Counted from the first letter of the stretch, positions 1 through 7,782 are shown. The stretch: DNA of 34,135 nt from Rhodobacter sp. (GCA_020637595.1 JACKKE010000017.1:1-34135); one strand, 5' to 3'. The notes: generated by a model from the sequence alone, not told the origin. Numbers and translations are program-made.

Positions 1-187
1 CGGGATCTGCGATTCCGCGTCTCCGGTTGGGCCTCTCCCGTTGGGCCGGGCGTGCCGCTGGTGCGTCGCGCGGTCGCGCAGGGTGGCGGGCAAGGCAGGG
101 GGGCTTTGCCCCCCTCGGCCTGCGGCCTCACCCCCCAGGATATTTGCGACGCAAAGAGGAGGGGCGCGGGGCCTAGGCGACGCCGTG
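1..187. other. intergenic, no gene supported
   Basis: No convincing coding frame is visible in the first 187 bases; short open frames here have no recognisable motifs and run through hairpins. The stretch holds one copy of a dispersed GC-hairpin repeat (about 88-157). Near the left edge a short direct repeat (GTTGGGCC at about 25-32 and 40-47) is also visible. A gene lying further left may have its start or end just outside the window. Confidence 0.6.
88..157 (-). repeat. dispersed GC-hairpin intergenic repeat, copy 1
   Basis: Read on the minus strand this begins with a CGTCGCAAATATCC-like box and runs into GC-rich hairpins. The strongest is a perfect 7-bp stem, GGGGGGC (98-104) with GCCCCCC (108-114) and a TTT loop. 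The same layout (a box ending in AAATA followed by G/C-runs that fold) recurs at about 8427-8483 and, in degraded form, at about 15010-15068. From memory such elements are common between genes in Rhodobacterales; their role (terminator, RNA stabiliser or mobile miniature element) cannot be read from the sequence. Confidence 0.6.
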
Positions 188-628
188 TCAGAGCTGGATG
201 TCGTAGGTCTTCCACCGGGTGCCGGTTGCGACCTTGTCATAGAGGGCGCGGGCGCGGGCGTTGTCCTCGGCGGTGATCCAGCGGATCACCGACCAGCCGC
301 GCTGGCGGCCTTCGTCGGCCACGGCCTCGATCAGGGCGCGGGCAGCGCCGCTTCCGCGGGCCTCGGGGTCGACGAAGAGATCGTCGAGGAAGCCACCGAT
401 GCTGGCCGCGAGGGGCCGGGCGAAGGGGCGGAAATGGGTGAGCCCGACGAGGCGGCCGGTGTCGTCCTCGGCGACGAAGGCCTCGACCTCGTGCTGGTGG
501 TCGTGGATCCAGTGCCAGACGCGGTCGCGCATCGCCTCGGTCTGCTCGACGCCGTAGAAGGCCGCGTAGCCGGCATAGAGGCGCCCCCAGTCGGCGCGGT
601 CGGGGGTGTCGGGGCGGCGGATCAGCAT
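188..628 (-). CDS. GNAT family N-acetyltransferase
   Basis: A 146-residue protein with the GNAT (Gcn5-related) fold, which transfers an acetyl group from acetyl-CoA to an amine. The acetyl-CoA pyrophosphate loop is visible as LFVDPEARGSGAARAL (about residues 86-101), preceded by the beta-4 strand and followed by the C-terminal ALYDKV helix typical of the family. Length is normal. The start at 628 begins MLIRRPDT, directly on the first beta strand, so little N-terminal sequence is missing. The substrate cannot be predicted; many such proteins acetylate small molecules or protein N-termini. It is transcribed away from the secreted-protein gene behind it, with only about 30 bases between, so the two could be co-transcribed. 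Confidence 0.88.
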   Translation of the reverse strand: MLIRRPDTPDRADWGRLYAGYAAFYGVEQTEAMRDRVWHWIHDHQHEVEAFVAEDDTGRLVGLTHFRPFARPLAASIGGFLDDLFVDPEARGSGAARALIEAVADEGRQRGWSVIRWITAEDNARARALYDKVATGTRWKTYDIQL

Positions 629-659
629 GGCTTACCTCGTCTGTTCAGCAGGGGGCGCG

Positions 660-1025
660 TCAGTCGACGCAGAGGGTGACCGCGCGGCCATTATCCTCGA
701 TCAGGCCGTGACAGCCCGCGCCCAGCGATTGCCAGGGGTGGCAGGTGTGGGTCTCGCTCAGGCAGTAGCTTTCGCAATCGGCGCCGGTGTGGCAGGTCTG
801 CCCGCCGTCCGAGGTGGGCATGTTGCAGCTGCGACCGCCGGTCAGCGGATAGGTTTCCACCCGGCCACCGGCCAGCAGGCAGTCCTTGACGTTGAAGGTC
901 GGGGCCGACTCGAAGGTCAGGTGATCGGGCACGAGCTGGACATCGGAACCCGGCCGCGTCTGGGCACCGGCCGGTGCAGCCAGCAGGGCGAGGGCGAGCA
1001 GGGCGGGCAGGCGGATCATGGTCAT
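660..1025 (-). CDS. small secreted cysteine-rich protein
   Basis: A 121-residue protein with a clear Sec signal peptide: the hydrophobic core LPALLALALLAAPAGA is followed by an AGAQ cleavage site near residue 22. The mature part of about 100 residues holds eight cysteines, suggesting four disulfides in the periplasm or outside the cell. The segment around SCNMP...QTCHTGADCESYC spaces cysteines every 3-7 residues, like small disulfide-knot modules. I do not recognise a named family and no function is claimed. Two ATG codons compete: 1025 and 1019, the latter two codons downstream; a purine-rich GGGGAA precedes both. It is divergent from the inositol-phosphatase gene, leaving about 150 bases for both promoters. 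Confidence 0.75.
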   Translation of the reverse strand: MTMIRLPALLALALLAAPAGAQTRPGSDVQLVPDHLTFESAPTFNVKDCLLAGGRVETYPLTGGRSCNMPTSDGGQTCHTGADCESYCLSETHTCHPWQSLGAGCHGLIEDNGRAVTLCVD

Positions 1026-1175
1026 TCCCCGGTCTGGACCGGTCCAAACTGCCGTGCGGCACGCGCAAAGTCCATGATCTGCGTCACATGCGCCCCAGCC
1101 AGTCGGCAGCTTTCTCTTTTCAACGGCGCGCCTTTCCCGTATGGCCCCTCTCTGTTCACCGACGGAGCCGAGACG

Positions 1176-1967
1176 ATGCAGGGTAGCGCCAATCTCAACC
1201 TCATGATCAAGGCCGCGCGCAAGGCGGGCCGGTCACTGGTCAAGGACTTTCGCGAGGTCGAAAACCTGCAGGTTTCGTCCAAGGGCCCGGGCGACTTTGT
1301 CAGCAAGGCCGACCGCGAGGCCGAGCGCATCGTCAAGGAAGAGCTGATGGCGGGGCGGCCGAGCTATGGCTGGCTGGGCGAGGAGACCGGCGAGACCGAA
1401 GGTGCCGACCCGACGCGGCGCTGGATCGTCGATCCGCTCGACGGCACGACCAACTTCCTGCACGGGCTGCCGCACTGGGCGATCTCGATCGCGCTGGAGC
1501 ACAAGGGCGAGATCGTCGCGGGCGTGGTCTTCGACGCGGCCAAGGACGAGCTGTTCTTTGCCGAAAAGGGGCTGGGCGCCTATATGAACGACACCCGGCT
1601 GCGGGTTTCGGGGCGGCGCACGATGCTCGAATGCATCTTTGCCACCGGCGTGCCCTTTGGCGGGCGGCCGACCCTGCCGGCGACGCTGCAGGATCTGGCG
1701 CGGCTGATGCCGGTGTGCGCGGGGGTGCGGCGCTGGGGGGCAGCGGCGCTCGACCTCGCCTATGTCGCGGCGGGGCGCTATGACGGCTATTGGGAGCGCG
1801 GGCTGAACCCCTGGGATGTGGCGGCCGGTGTCCTGCTGGTCAAGGAAGCGGGCGGCTTCGTTGGTCCGATCCGCGAGGGTGAGAACCCGGTGGAAAGCGG
1901 CCGCCTGATCGCCGCCAATGCCGAGGTGTTCGACGGCTTTACCCGGATCATCCGCAATCCGCAGTAA
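1176..1967 (+). CDS. inositol monophosphatase family protein (SuhB-like)
   Basis: A 263-residue Mg-dependent phosphatase of the inositol monophosphatase (FIG) superfamily. Motifs seen: GEE at residues 68-70 (metal ligand), the hallmark DPLDGTTNF at 86-94 (metal and substrate binding), and near the C terminus the WDVAAGVLLVKEAGG motif, with Asp as metal ligand and catalytic-site closer. The family hydrolyses inositol-1-phosphate or related sugar phosphates, and SuhB members also assist rRNA transcription complexes. Which role applies here is not visible. The reading frame stays open far upstream to 606, but that extension is antisense to the secreted-protein gene and low in family similarity. 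The MQGSANLN start at 1176 matches the normal family length. Confidence 0.94.
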   Translation: MQGSANLNLMIKAARKAGRSLVKDFREVENLQVSSKGPGDFVSKADREAERIVKEELMAGRPSYGWLGEETGETEGADPTRRWIVDPLDGTTNFLHGLPHWAISIALEHKGEIVAGVVFDAAKDELFFAEKGLGAYMNDTRLRVSGRRTMLECIFATGVPFGGRPTLPATLQDLARLMPVCAGVRRWGAAALDLAYVAAGRYDGYWERGLNPWDVAAGVLLVKEAGGFVGPIREGENPVESGRLIAANAEVFDGFTRIIRNPQ

Positions 1968-2028
1968 AGCGCGGGGCGTGGCGGGCTGACCCCTTTTCGT
2001 GTGGCCTTGCGCGGCGTATATGCGCGCC

Positions 2029-3402
2029 ATGAGCCAGAACCCGCCGAACCTCCGCCCTGATATCGCTCCGCGTGCGCGCCTGACCGACGTGCCCCGTCCC
2101 GGCCAGCCGACCATCGGCATGGTCAGCCTGGGCTGCCCCAAGGCGCTGGTCGACAGCGAGCGCATCCTGACGCGGTTGCGTGCCGAGGGCTATGCGATCA
2201 GCCCGGACTATACCGGTGCCGATGCGGTGATCGTCAACACTTGCGGGTTTCTGGACAGCGCCAAGGCTGAAAGCCTGGAAGCGATTGGCGAGGCGCTGCA
2301 GGAAAACGGCAAGGTGATCGTCACCGGCTGCTTGGGGGCCGAGCCCGCGTATATCACCGGCGCGCATCCCAGGGTGCTGGCGGTGACCGGCCCGCATCAA
2401 TACGAGCAGGTGCTGGATGCGGTGCATGGCGCCGTGCCGCCGGCGCCCGATCCGTTCATCGACCTGCTGCCGCCCGCCGGGATCAAGCTGACGCCCCGGC
2501 ATTTCAGCTATCTGAAGATTTCCGAGGGCTGCAACCACCACTGCAAGTTCTGCATCATCCCCGACATGCGGGGTCGTCTGGTCAGCCGCCCGGCCCATGC
2601 GGTGATCCGCGAGGCGGAAAAGCTGGTCGAGGCTGGGGTGAAGGAACTGCTGGTGATCAGCCAGGATACCTCGGCTTACGGCGTCGATCTGAAACATGCC
2701 GAGGCCAAGGGGCACCGCGCGCATATCACCGACCTTGCGCGCGATCTGGGGTCGCTGGGGGCCTGGGTGCGGCTGCACTACGTCTATCCCTATCCGCATG
2801 TGCGCGATCTGATCCCGCTGATGGCGGATGGGCTGGTGCTGCCCTATCTGGACATCCCGTTCCAGCACGCCCACCCCGACACGCTGAAGCGCATGGCGCG
2901 GCCGGCGGCGGCGGCCAGGACGCTGGACGAGATCGCCCGCTGGCGCGCCGATTGCCCGGATATCGCCCTGCGGTCGACCTTCATCGTCGGCTTCCCGGGC
3001 GAGACCGAGGCCGAGTTCCAGACGCTGCTCGACTGGCTGGACGAGGCGCAGCTCGATCGTGTGGGGTGTTTCCAGTATGAGGATGTGAAGGGCGCGCGGT
3101 CGAACGACCTGCCCGACCATGTCCCCGCCGAGGTCAAGCAGGACCGCTGGGAGCGCTTCATGGAAAAGGCCCAGGCGATCAGCGAGGCCAAGCTGCAGAC
3201 CAAGGTGGGCCGCGTGCTGGAGGTGATCGTCGACGACGTCGACGACGAGGGCGCCACCTGCCGCACCCAGGCCGACGCGCCCGAGATCGACGGCAACCTG
3301 TTCATCGACGAGGGTTTTGATGCGCTGTCGCCGGGCGACATCGTGAAAGTGAAAGTCGACGAGGCGTCGGACTATGACCTCTGGGGGTCGCTGGTCGATT
3401 AA
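2029..3402 (+). CDS. rimO: ribosomal protein S12 methylthiotransferase RimO
   Basis: A 457-residue radical-SAM methylthiotransferase that adds a methylthio group to a conserved aspartate of ribosomal protein S12. The N-terminal UPF0004 domain supplies the auxiliary 4Fe-4S ligands Cys36 (SLGCPKA), Cys72 (NTCGFLDSAK) and Cys101. The radical-SAM domain has the CNHHCKFC motif (Cys168, Cys172, Cys175) and is followed by a TIM-barrel core with FIVGFPGETE. The C terminus carries a TRAM domain, beginning near VGRVLEVIVDD. The CGFLDSAK wording favours RimO over the tRNA enzyme MiaB. The start at 2029 (MSQNPP) is chosen over an earlier in-frame ATG at 1999 because the latter lies in non-conserved sequence. 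No strong Shine-Dalgarno is visible. Confidence 0.96.
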   Translation: MSQNPPNLRPDIAPRARLTDVPRPGQPTIGMVSLGCPKALVDSERILTRLRAEGYAISPDYTGADAVIVNTCGFLDSAKAESLEAIGEALQENGKVIVTGCLGAEPAYITGAHPRVLAVTGPHQYEQVLDAVHGAVPPAPDPFIDLLPPAGIKLTPRHFSYLKISEGCNHHCKFCIIPDMRGRLVSRPAHAVIREAEKLVEAGVKELLVISQDTSAYGVDLKHAEAKGHRAHITDLARDLGSLGAWVRLHYVYPYPHVRDLIPLMADGLVLPYLDIPFQHAHPDTLKRMARPAAAARTLDEIARWRADCPDIALRSTFIVGFPGETEAEFQTLLDWLDEAQLDRVGCFQYEDVKGARSNDLPDHVPAEVKQDRWERFMEKAQAISEAKLQTKVGRVLEVIVDDVDDEGATCRTQADAPEIDGNLFIDEGFDALSPGDIVKVKVDEASDYDLWGSLVD

Positions 3403-3416
3403 GTGATAGCGCAGGC

Positions 3417-4436
3417 TCAGGCGCGACCGGTTTTGAGGATCCGGTCAAAGGTCTTGGCTGTCGTTTCGAGCGGTTCGGCCAGCATCTCGGTCAGGGGCGA
3501 GAGGCTGGCGAAATGTCCGGCCATCCGGCACAGGTTGCGCGCCATTTCAGGATGCACGCCGACGTCGTCGCGGTCGAGGACGCGCCGCACGGTCAGCCAG
3601 CCGCGCGAGCGGGCTTCGCGCATGATCAGGATCAGCCGTTGCAGCGCGTGGAACACGGTGTAGACGGCGAGGTAATCCAGATAATCCGCCCGCCCCCCGG
3701 GGACATCGGCCGGCAGTGCGTCTTCGATCACCGCCTGCAGAACCGCCGGGGCAATCGGCAGGGATTCGTCACCGATCAGCCAGGCGAGATCCTCGGCGCC
3801 GTGGCGCAGCCCCGCGTATTCGAAATCGAACCAGCGCAGCCGCCCGTCCGAGCCGATCGCGGCATTGCCGCTGCGGCAATCCCATTTGACGAACTGCGTT
3901 CCCGGATGATGCAGCCGGGCGATCACCGCCGTGCGGTCATAGCTGGCCGGCAGGTCGCCGGCAAAGCCGGTCAGTGCATCCGCGCCGTCGACGAGGTTCG
4001 ACAACCAGTCCGGGTTGTTGCCCATGTGCGGAAGCTTTTGGTGCAGGTTCGTGTGCCGGGCTGCTGCCTGGATGCGAAAGATCGCGGCCACAGAGTCTGC
4101 CAGCAGGGTGAGACGGCGTTCGGGGTCGGCCTTGTGCAGCTCGATGTTCAACCGGCGGGCGCCGACATCGGTCTGGAACAGCACCTCGCGGTCGACACCG
4201 AGCACCCGGGGAATGTCGTCGCAATAGGGTTCCAGCGCGCGCAGCACGAAGGCCTCGAGATGCGTGCGGCGGTAGTTCGGGCGCAGCGTGCCGATGACGG
4301 TGTGATCGTCGAAATGAAAGCGCAGGCTGGACCGGCTGGAGCCGCCCGGCGCGCTGACTTCGACGACACGCCCGCCGAACAGCGCCTCGGCGCTTTGACG
4401 GATGCGGTTTTGTCGTGTGGATGAAGGGGTCGCCAT
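3417..4436 (-). CDS. APH-fold phosphotransferase (aminoglycoside/choline kinase-like)
   Basis: A 339-residue protein with the kinase-like APH fold. The catalytic loop is visible as KWDCRSGN: Asp186 is the expected catalytic base and Asn191 the metal ligand, although the usual leading His of the HxDxxxxN motif is Trp. The metal-binding FDFEYA follows at about 203-208 (Asp204), then the family-typical EDLAWL helix. Such enzymes phosphorylate hydroxyls on small molecules (antibiotics, choline, sugars, homoserine). No motif here points to an antibiotic substrate, so a resistance function should not be assumed. It converges on rimO with only 14 bases between stop codons. Its start at 4436 opens into a 309-base non-coding region shared with the Gly-rich gene. 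Confidence 0.82.
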   Translation of the reverse strand: MATPSSTRQNRIRQSAEALFGGRVVEVSAPGGSSRSSLRFHFDDHTVIGTLRPNYRRTHLEAFVLRALEPYCDDIPRVLGVDREVLFQTDVGARRLNIELHKADPERRLTLLADSVAAIFRIQAAARHTNLHQKLPHMGNNPDWLSNLVDGADALTGFAGDLPASYDRTAVIARLHHPGTQFVKWDCRSGNAAIGSDGRLRWFDFEYAGLRHGAEDLAWLIGDESLPIAPAVLQAVIEDALPADVPGGRADYLDYLAVYTVFHALQRLILIMREARSRGWLTVRRVLDRDDVGVHPEMARNLCRMAGHFASLSPLTEMLAEPLETTAKTFDRILKTGRA

Positions 4437-4745
4437 CGCGGAGCACAGTGTTCGGTCAATCGGAGTGACGGTTGTCGGTGCGAATCAGGCCTTGGGCAGG
4501 GCCGAACTGTGACCGCATCGTGGCAGGCCGTGCGGGAATCTGTCGTTTCTGGGGCAATGACAATCCCGTGACTACAGGGGGGCGTGTTGACGGGGCTCGG
4601 GGTAATATGATCGTAAATTATTGAAAATGCAGTTTTAATTTTGAGAAGTCATGCCGCCGATGTAGATCCGGGGCAGGCCATGCGCTGTTCCTGTGGGGGG
4701 GAAACCGACGCGGCTGTTCCGACACTGTCACGAGAAGGGCATGAC
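4437..4745. promoter_or_regulatory. AT-rich divergent regulatory region
   Basis: This 309-base stretch separates two divergent genes and holds no supported gene. Bases about 4600-4650 are strikingly AT-rich for this genome (TAATATGATCGTAAATTA followed by TTGAAAATG and TTTTAATTTTG), the sort of composition expected of a promoter or a nucleoid-protein binding patch. A TTGACG hexamer at 4587-4592 lies upstream, but no -10 box sits at ideal spacing, so I do not assign a start site. The strongest Shine-Dalgarno is GAGAAGGG just before the ATG at 4746. Confidence 0.5.
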
Positions 4746-5888
4746 ATGACTGGCACACCGAACGATCTTCCTACCTTTGGGTCCGGCTGGGGCAAGGCGC
4801 CGCACGGCCGGGGATCTCATGGCCACGGAAGCCACGGATTCTTTGGCAAAGGCACCGGCGGCAGCAAGGGCACCGGTGACTCGAAAGACGATTGCGGCAC
4901 GAAAGGCGGCACGAAAGGCGGCAGCAAGGGCACTGGCGGCAGCAAGGGCGGCTGGGGCCACGGCGGCACCGGCGGTAGCAAGGGCTCTGGCGGCAGCAAG
5001 GGGGGCTGGGGCTCGAAAGGGGCCTCCGGCGGCACCAAGGGCGGCACCGGCCACGGTGGCACGGCTGCCTGCGCCAGTTCGACCAGTTCGTATCACAACG
5101 GCGGTGTCGAAGGGCACAGCTTCGATCATTACTATGACGACGTGTTGTCGTGCGACTATGATCCGCCGCTGAACGACGGCGATCACCCCAACCTGTGCGG
5201 CACCCACGGTGGCTCGGGTGGCAGCAAGGGTGGCACTGGTGGCAGCAAAGGGGCTACTGGTGGCACGCATGGCGGCACGGGCGGCACGCAGGGTGGCACT
5301 GGTGGCACCCACGGCGGCACCGGCGGCACGCATGGCGGCACCGGCGGCACGCAGGGTGGCACGGGTGGCACGGGTGGCGGCACCGGCGGCACGCAGGGCG
5401 GTGGCGGCAGCTGCGGCACGGACACCCCGCCCGACACGACCCCGGACGACAACTGCGAATGGCCCGGCGAGATCCCGGTCGAGGGCACCGCGATCGCCGT
5501 GGTCGAGTTCAACAGCGACGACGATCACGAGTATGACGCCTGGGTCCGCATCGACATCGGGGACGTGGAGAACCCCGGCGATCCGAATTCCTATCTCGAT
5601 GCGGTAAACCAGTTCTACGCCGATCAGGGGATCCCGTTCGATGCCTATACCGAGGTCAAGAAGCTGGTGTTCGAGGACCAGAACGGCAAGGTGGTGCAGA
5701 GCCTCTACCGCGCCGAGGACGGCACCTTCACCGAGGAAGACCCGAACGCCGCCGATGACGCCGAGGGGGCGAGCGCCGACGACAGCGGGCACGACCTGCT
5801 GATGCCGATGTCCGAGGAGGAACTGGCCGAATACGACCAGCCCGACGACGAGGCGTCGGAGGACGACACCCAACCCTGCTTTGCCTGA
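4746..5888 (+). CDS. Gly/Thr-rich low-complexity repeat protein
   Basis: A 380-residue protein I do not recognise as a named family. Residues 21-108 are a Gly/Ser/Lys/His-rich tract (GGSKG units). Residues 155-222 are GGT[H/Q]GGT units of seven residues. The remaining part, about 224-380, looks globular and then very acidic (EEDPNAADDAEGASADD), ending in CFA. Seven cysteines are present, including one three residues from the end. There is no signal peptide or membrane segment, so export, if any, would need a non-Sec route. The start at 4746 has a GAGAAGGG ribosome site about 6 bases upstream; the longer open frame from 4641 has none. The conserved-looking C-terminal half (VEFNSDDDHEYDAWVRIDIGD) supports this strand and frame over the antisense frame. 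Confidence 0.75.
   Translation: MTGTPNDLPTFGSGWGKAPHGRGSHGHGSHGFFGKGTGGSKGTGDSKDDCGTKGGTKGGSKGTGGSKGGWGHGGTGGSKGSGGSKGGWGSKGASGGTKGGTGHGGTAACASSTSSYHNGGVEGHSFDHYYDDVLSCDYDPPLNDGDHPNLCGTHGGSGGSKGGTGGSKGATGGTHGGTGGTQGGTGGTHGGTGGTHGGTGGTQGGTGGTGGGTGGTQGGGGSCGTDTPPDTTPDDNCEWPGEIPVEGTAIAVVEFNSDDDHEYDAWVRIDIGDVENPGDPNSYLDAVNQFYADQGIPFDAYTEVKKLVFEDQNGKVVQSLYRAEDGTFTEEDPNAADDAEGASADDSGHDLLMPMSEEELAEYDQPDDEASEDDTQPCFA
5259..5402 (+). repeat. 21-bp tandem repeat coding GGT[H/Q]GGT
   Basis: About seven head-to-tail copies of a 21-base unit, approximately GGYGGCACSCAYGGYGGCAC, all in frame inside the Gly-rich gene. Copies differ mainly by CAT/CAC (His) versus CAG (Gln) and by GGC/GGT wobble. Near-identical units of this kind are prone to slippage, so copy number may vary between strains. 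Confidence 0.85.
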
Positions 5889-5905
5889 CACGGCAGGCCA
5901 TCGAA

Positions 5906-5931
5906 GGGGCGCCCCACCGGGCGCCCCTTTT
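5906..5931 (+). terminator. intrinsic terminator of the Gly-rich gene
   Basis: A perfect 9-bp stem, GGGGCGCCC (5906-5914) with GGGCGCCCC (5919-5927), a 4-base loop and a TTTT run, 18 bases after the stop codon. The gene on the other strand ends at 5933, so the hairpin may also stop transcripts arriving from that side, although the U-run there is poor. Confidence 0.85.
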
Positions 5932-5932
5932 G

Positions 5933-6787
5933 CTAGAGAAAGCTGTCGATCAGCGTCGCCACCCGGTCGGGTTGCTGATGGCAGATCCAGTGATCGGCCC
6001 CTGCGACCCGTTCGATGCGCAGGTCGGGGCAATAGGCCTCCAGCCCGTCGAGGGTTTCCGGCAAGAGGGCGGTGTCATCCTCGCCCCAGATCACCAGATG
6101 CGGGCAGCGCACCTGCCCGGCCTCGGGCGGCAGGATATGGGGGTTGGCTATCGGCTGCCCCTCAGGCGCGACCCGCAGCGGCGAGGCGCGATACCAGTTC
6201 AGCATGCCCGTCAGCACCCCGGGGCGCGACCATTCGCGGACATAGGCATCGCGGCGCGCGCCGGTCAGCCACGACAGGTCCATGTTCGCCGAGAAAAGCC
6301 GTGTCAGCCCCTCGAACCCGTCGCGCGACAGGCGGTCCTCGGCGCGCGGATCGCGCAGATAGGCGATATAGGCCGAGGCCGCGCTCTGCGCGCCGCCGCG
6401 CGCGACCTCGCGCTGAAACGGGCCCGGATGCACGCCGTTGATCACCACCAGCCGCGACACCAGCTCGGGCCGCCAGATCGCCAGCCCATAGCCGACCACC
6501 GCGCCCCAGTCATGCGCCACCACCGGCACCGGGGCGCCCAGCGTTTCGATCAGCGCCGCCATGTCGGCCACCAGCAGGCGCAGGTCATAGGCCGCGACCT
6601 CGGCCGGGGCCCAGCTCTGGCCAAAGCCGCGCTGGTCGGGGGCGATGCTGCGCCAGCGGGGCAGGCGGGTGGCGACCTCGTCCCAGGCGCCGCCGTATTC
6701 GGGAAAGCCGTGCAGCATCAGCAGGGGTGGCGCGTCGGGCGCGCCCCAGCGGTGCAGGTGAAAGTCATGGCTGTTCAGGCTGATCAT
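5933..6787 (-). CDS. alpha/beta hydrolase, epoxide-hydrolase-like
   Basis: A 284-residue alpha/beta hydrolase. The oxyanion-hole motif HGFPE is at residues 26-30, the DQRGFGQS strand-turn at 51-58, and the nucleophile elbow reads AHDWGA, so the nucleophile is Asp93 rather than Ser. This is the soluble epoxide hydrolase/haloalkane dehalogenase pattern. The cap domain has MLNWYRA with Tyr199, which in epoxide hydrolases activates the epoxide oxygen. GEDD (about Asp237) and GADHW (His266) complete the triad. Epoxide hydrolase is therefore the best guess; the substrate is unknown. The start at 6787 (MISLNSHDF) fits the family; the open frame to 6940 is non-conserved. Confidence 0.85.
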   Translation of the reverse strand: MISLNSHDFHLHRWGAPDAPPLLMLHGFPEYGGAWDEVATRLPRWRSIAPDQRGFGQSWAPAEVAAYDLRLLVADMAALIETLGAPVPVVAHDWGAVVGYGLAIWRPELVSRLVVINGVHPGPFQREVARGGAQSAASAYIAYLRDPRAEDRLSRDGFEGLTRLFSANMDLSWLTGARRDAYVREWSRPGVLTGMLNWYRASPLRVAPEGQPIANPHILPPEAGQVRCPHLVIWGEDDTALLPETLDGLEAYCPDLRIERVAGADHWICHQQPDRVATLIDSFL

Positions 6788-6861
6788 CCGCCCAACCTCG
6801 CGCTGCGCGGGCCGCGCTGTCAACGCTTGACGCAGCGGTCCGCGCGCGGCAGGCTGCGCGC

Positions 6862-6909
6862 ATGACCCGCCCGTGCCGCCCCGCTGCCCGCTATTACCGC
6901 GCTTCCTGA
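6862..6909 (+). CDS. candidate 15-codon leader peptide (speculative)
   Basis: A short frame reads ATG...TGA in 15 sense codons, peptide MTRPCRPAARYYRAS, in the gap upstream of the plus-strand GNAT gene. Two adjacent Tyr codons sit immediately before a 7-bp hairpin, CCGCGCT (6897-6903) with AGCGCGG (6909-6915), which is followed by GCGGTTTCGTTTT. A short ORF with paired aromatic codons overlapping a hairpin resembles a transcription-attenuation leader, but no Shine-Dalgarno is visible and mutually exclusive hairpins were not demonstrated. Confidence 0.25.
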   Translation: MTRPCRPAARYYRAS

Positions 6910-7011
6910 GCGCGGGCGGTTTCGTTTTCCCTGACACCATCGCCCCCGCCGCCCCTCGCGGCCCGGCGATATCCCTCCGGTTCCGCGGCGCGGCCCAAAC
7001 CGGAGATCCCC

Positions 7012-7434
7012 ATGATCCGCACCGCCACCCCTGACGACCTCGACAGGCTCTTGCCGATGGTGCATGCGCTGGCCCGCCATCACGGCGACCCGCCCGTCTG
7101 CACCCGCGCCGACCTGGACCGCGACCTCTTCGGCGCGCAGGCCTTTCTGACCGTGCTGATCACTGAGGGCGGCTATACCGCGCTGCACCCGGTGGCGCAG
7201 CTGCACTGGGGCGTGCGTGGGGTGGAGATGCATCACCTGTTTGTCGACGCCGCACGGCGCGGCACCGGGCTGGGCCGGGCGCTGGTCGCGGCGGCGGTCG
7301 ACCATGCCAAGGCGCAGGGCGCGCGGTATCTGTCGCTGGGGACGCATCCCGCGAACGACCGGGCGCGGGCCTTCTATACCGCACTGGGGTTCGACCCCCT
7401 CGACCCGGGGCCGCGGCTGAGGCTCAAGTTCTGA
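7012..7434 (+). CDS. GNAT family N-acetyltransferase
   Basis: A 140-residue GNAT acetyltransferase. The acetyl-CoA loop is HLFVDAARRGTGLGRALVAAA (about residues 75-95), with the canonical RRGTGLG; the C-terminal ARAFYTALGF motif supplies the usual conserved Tyr near the acceptor thiolate. The start at 7012 (MIRTATPDD) gives a standard N-terminal strand and is preceded by GGAGATCCCC. The substrate is unknown. A possible leader peptide and hairpin lie 100-150 bases upstream. The next gene starts 54 bases after its stop on the same strand, so the two may share a transcript. Confidence 0.9.
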   Translation: MIRTATPDDLDRLLPMVHALARHHGDPPVCTRADLDRDLFGAQAFLTVLITEGGYTALHPVAQLHWGVRGVEMHHLFVDAARRGTGLGRALVAAAVDHAKAQGARYLSLGTHPANDRARAFYTALGFDPLDPGPRLRLKF

Positions 7435-7488
7435 CTTGCGCCGGCCCGGTCCGGCGGGCACCTTGCGCCAAAGTCTCAGGAGGATTTC

Positions 7489-7782
7489 ATGCCCAAAGGA
7501 TACTGGGTCGCCCATGTCGACGTCGCTGACCCCGCGATCTATGCCAAATACCGCGAGGCCAACGCGATCCCCTTCGCCAAATACGGCGCGCGCTTCCTGG
7601 TGCGCGGCCCCGAGCAGGCGCAGATGGAAGGTGCCTCGCGCGCCCGCACGGTGGTGATCGAATTCCCCAGCCTGCAGGCCGCCTTCGACTGCTTCCACTC
7701 GCCCGAATACCAGGCCGCCAAGGCGATCCGCGATCCGATCTCGACCGCAGATCTGGTGATCGTCGAGGGCTACGAGGGCTAG
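7489..7782 (+). CDS. DUF1330 domain protein
   Basis: A 97-residue protein matching the DUF1330 family by length and wording: the opening KGYWVAHVDVADPAIYAKY, a central VVIEFPSLQAAFDCFHSPEYQAAKAIR and a short C-terminal strand (ADLVIVEGYEG). The family adopts a dimeric ferredoxin-like (alpha/beta barrel) fold, and no biochemical role is established to my knowledge. AGGAGG lies just before the ATG, an excellent ribosome site. It sits 53 bases upstream of hisB on the same strand and may be co-transcribed, but nothing ties it to histidine synthesis. Confidence 0.88.
   Translation: MPKGYWVAHVDVADPAIYAKYREANAIPFAKYGARFLVRGPEQAQMEGASRARTVVIEFPSLQAAFDCFHSPEYQAAKAIRDPISTADLVIVEGYEG

Noticed and set aside
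606..1175. N-terminal extension of the inositol-phosphatase frame back to 606
   Set aside because: The extra 190 codons lie antisense to the secreted-protein gene and show no family similarity; the start at 1176 gives the normal family length.
3417..4436. Aminoglycoside resistance gene
   Set aside because: The APH fold is shared by many kinases; nothing in the sequence or context indicates an antibiotic substrate.
5259..5402. Possible CRISPR or minisatellite array
   Set aside because: The 21-base units are contiguous, in frame and code a Gly/Thr peptide repeat.
4728..6032. 434-residue minus-strand frame opposite the Gly-rich gene
   Set aside because: It is the Ala/Thr-rich mirror of the tandem repeats, crosses the terminator hairpin, and lacks a ribosome site; the plus frame has a folded-looking C-terminal domain and a good ribosome site.
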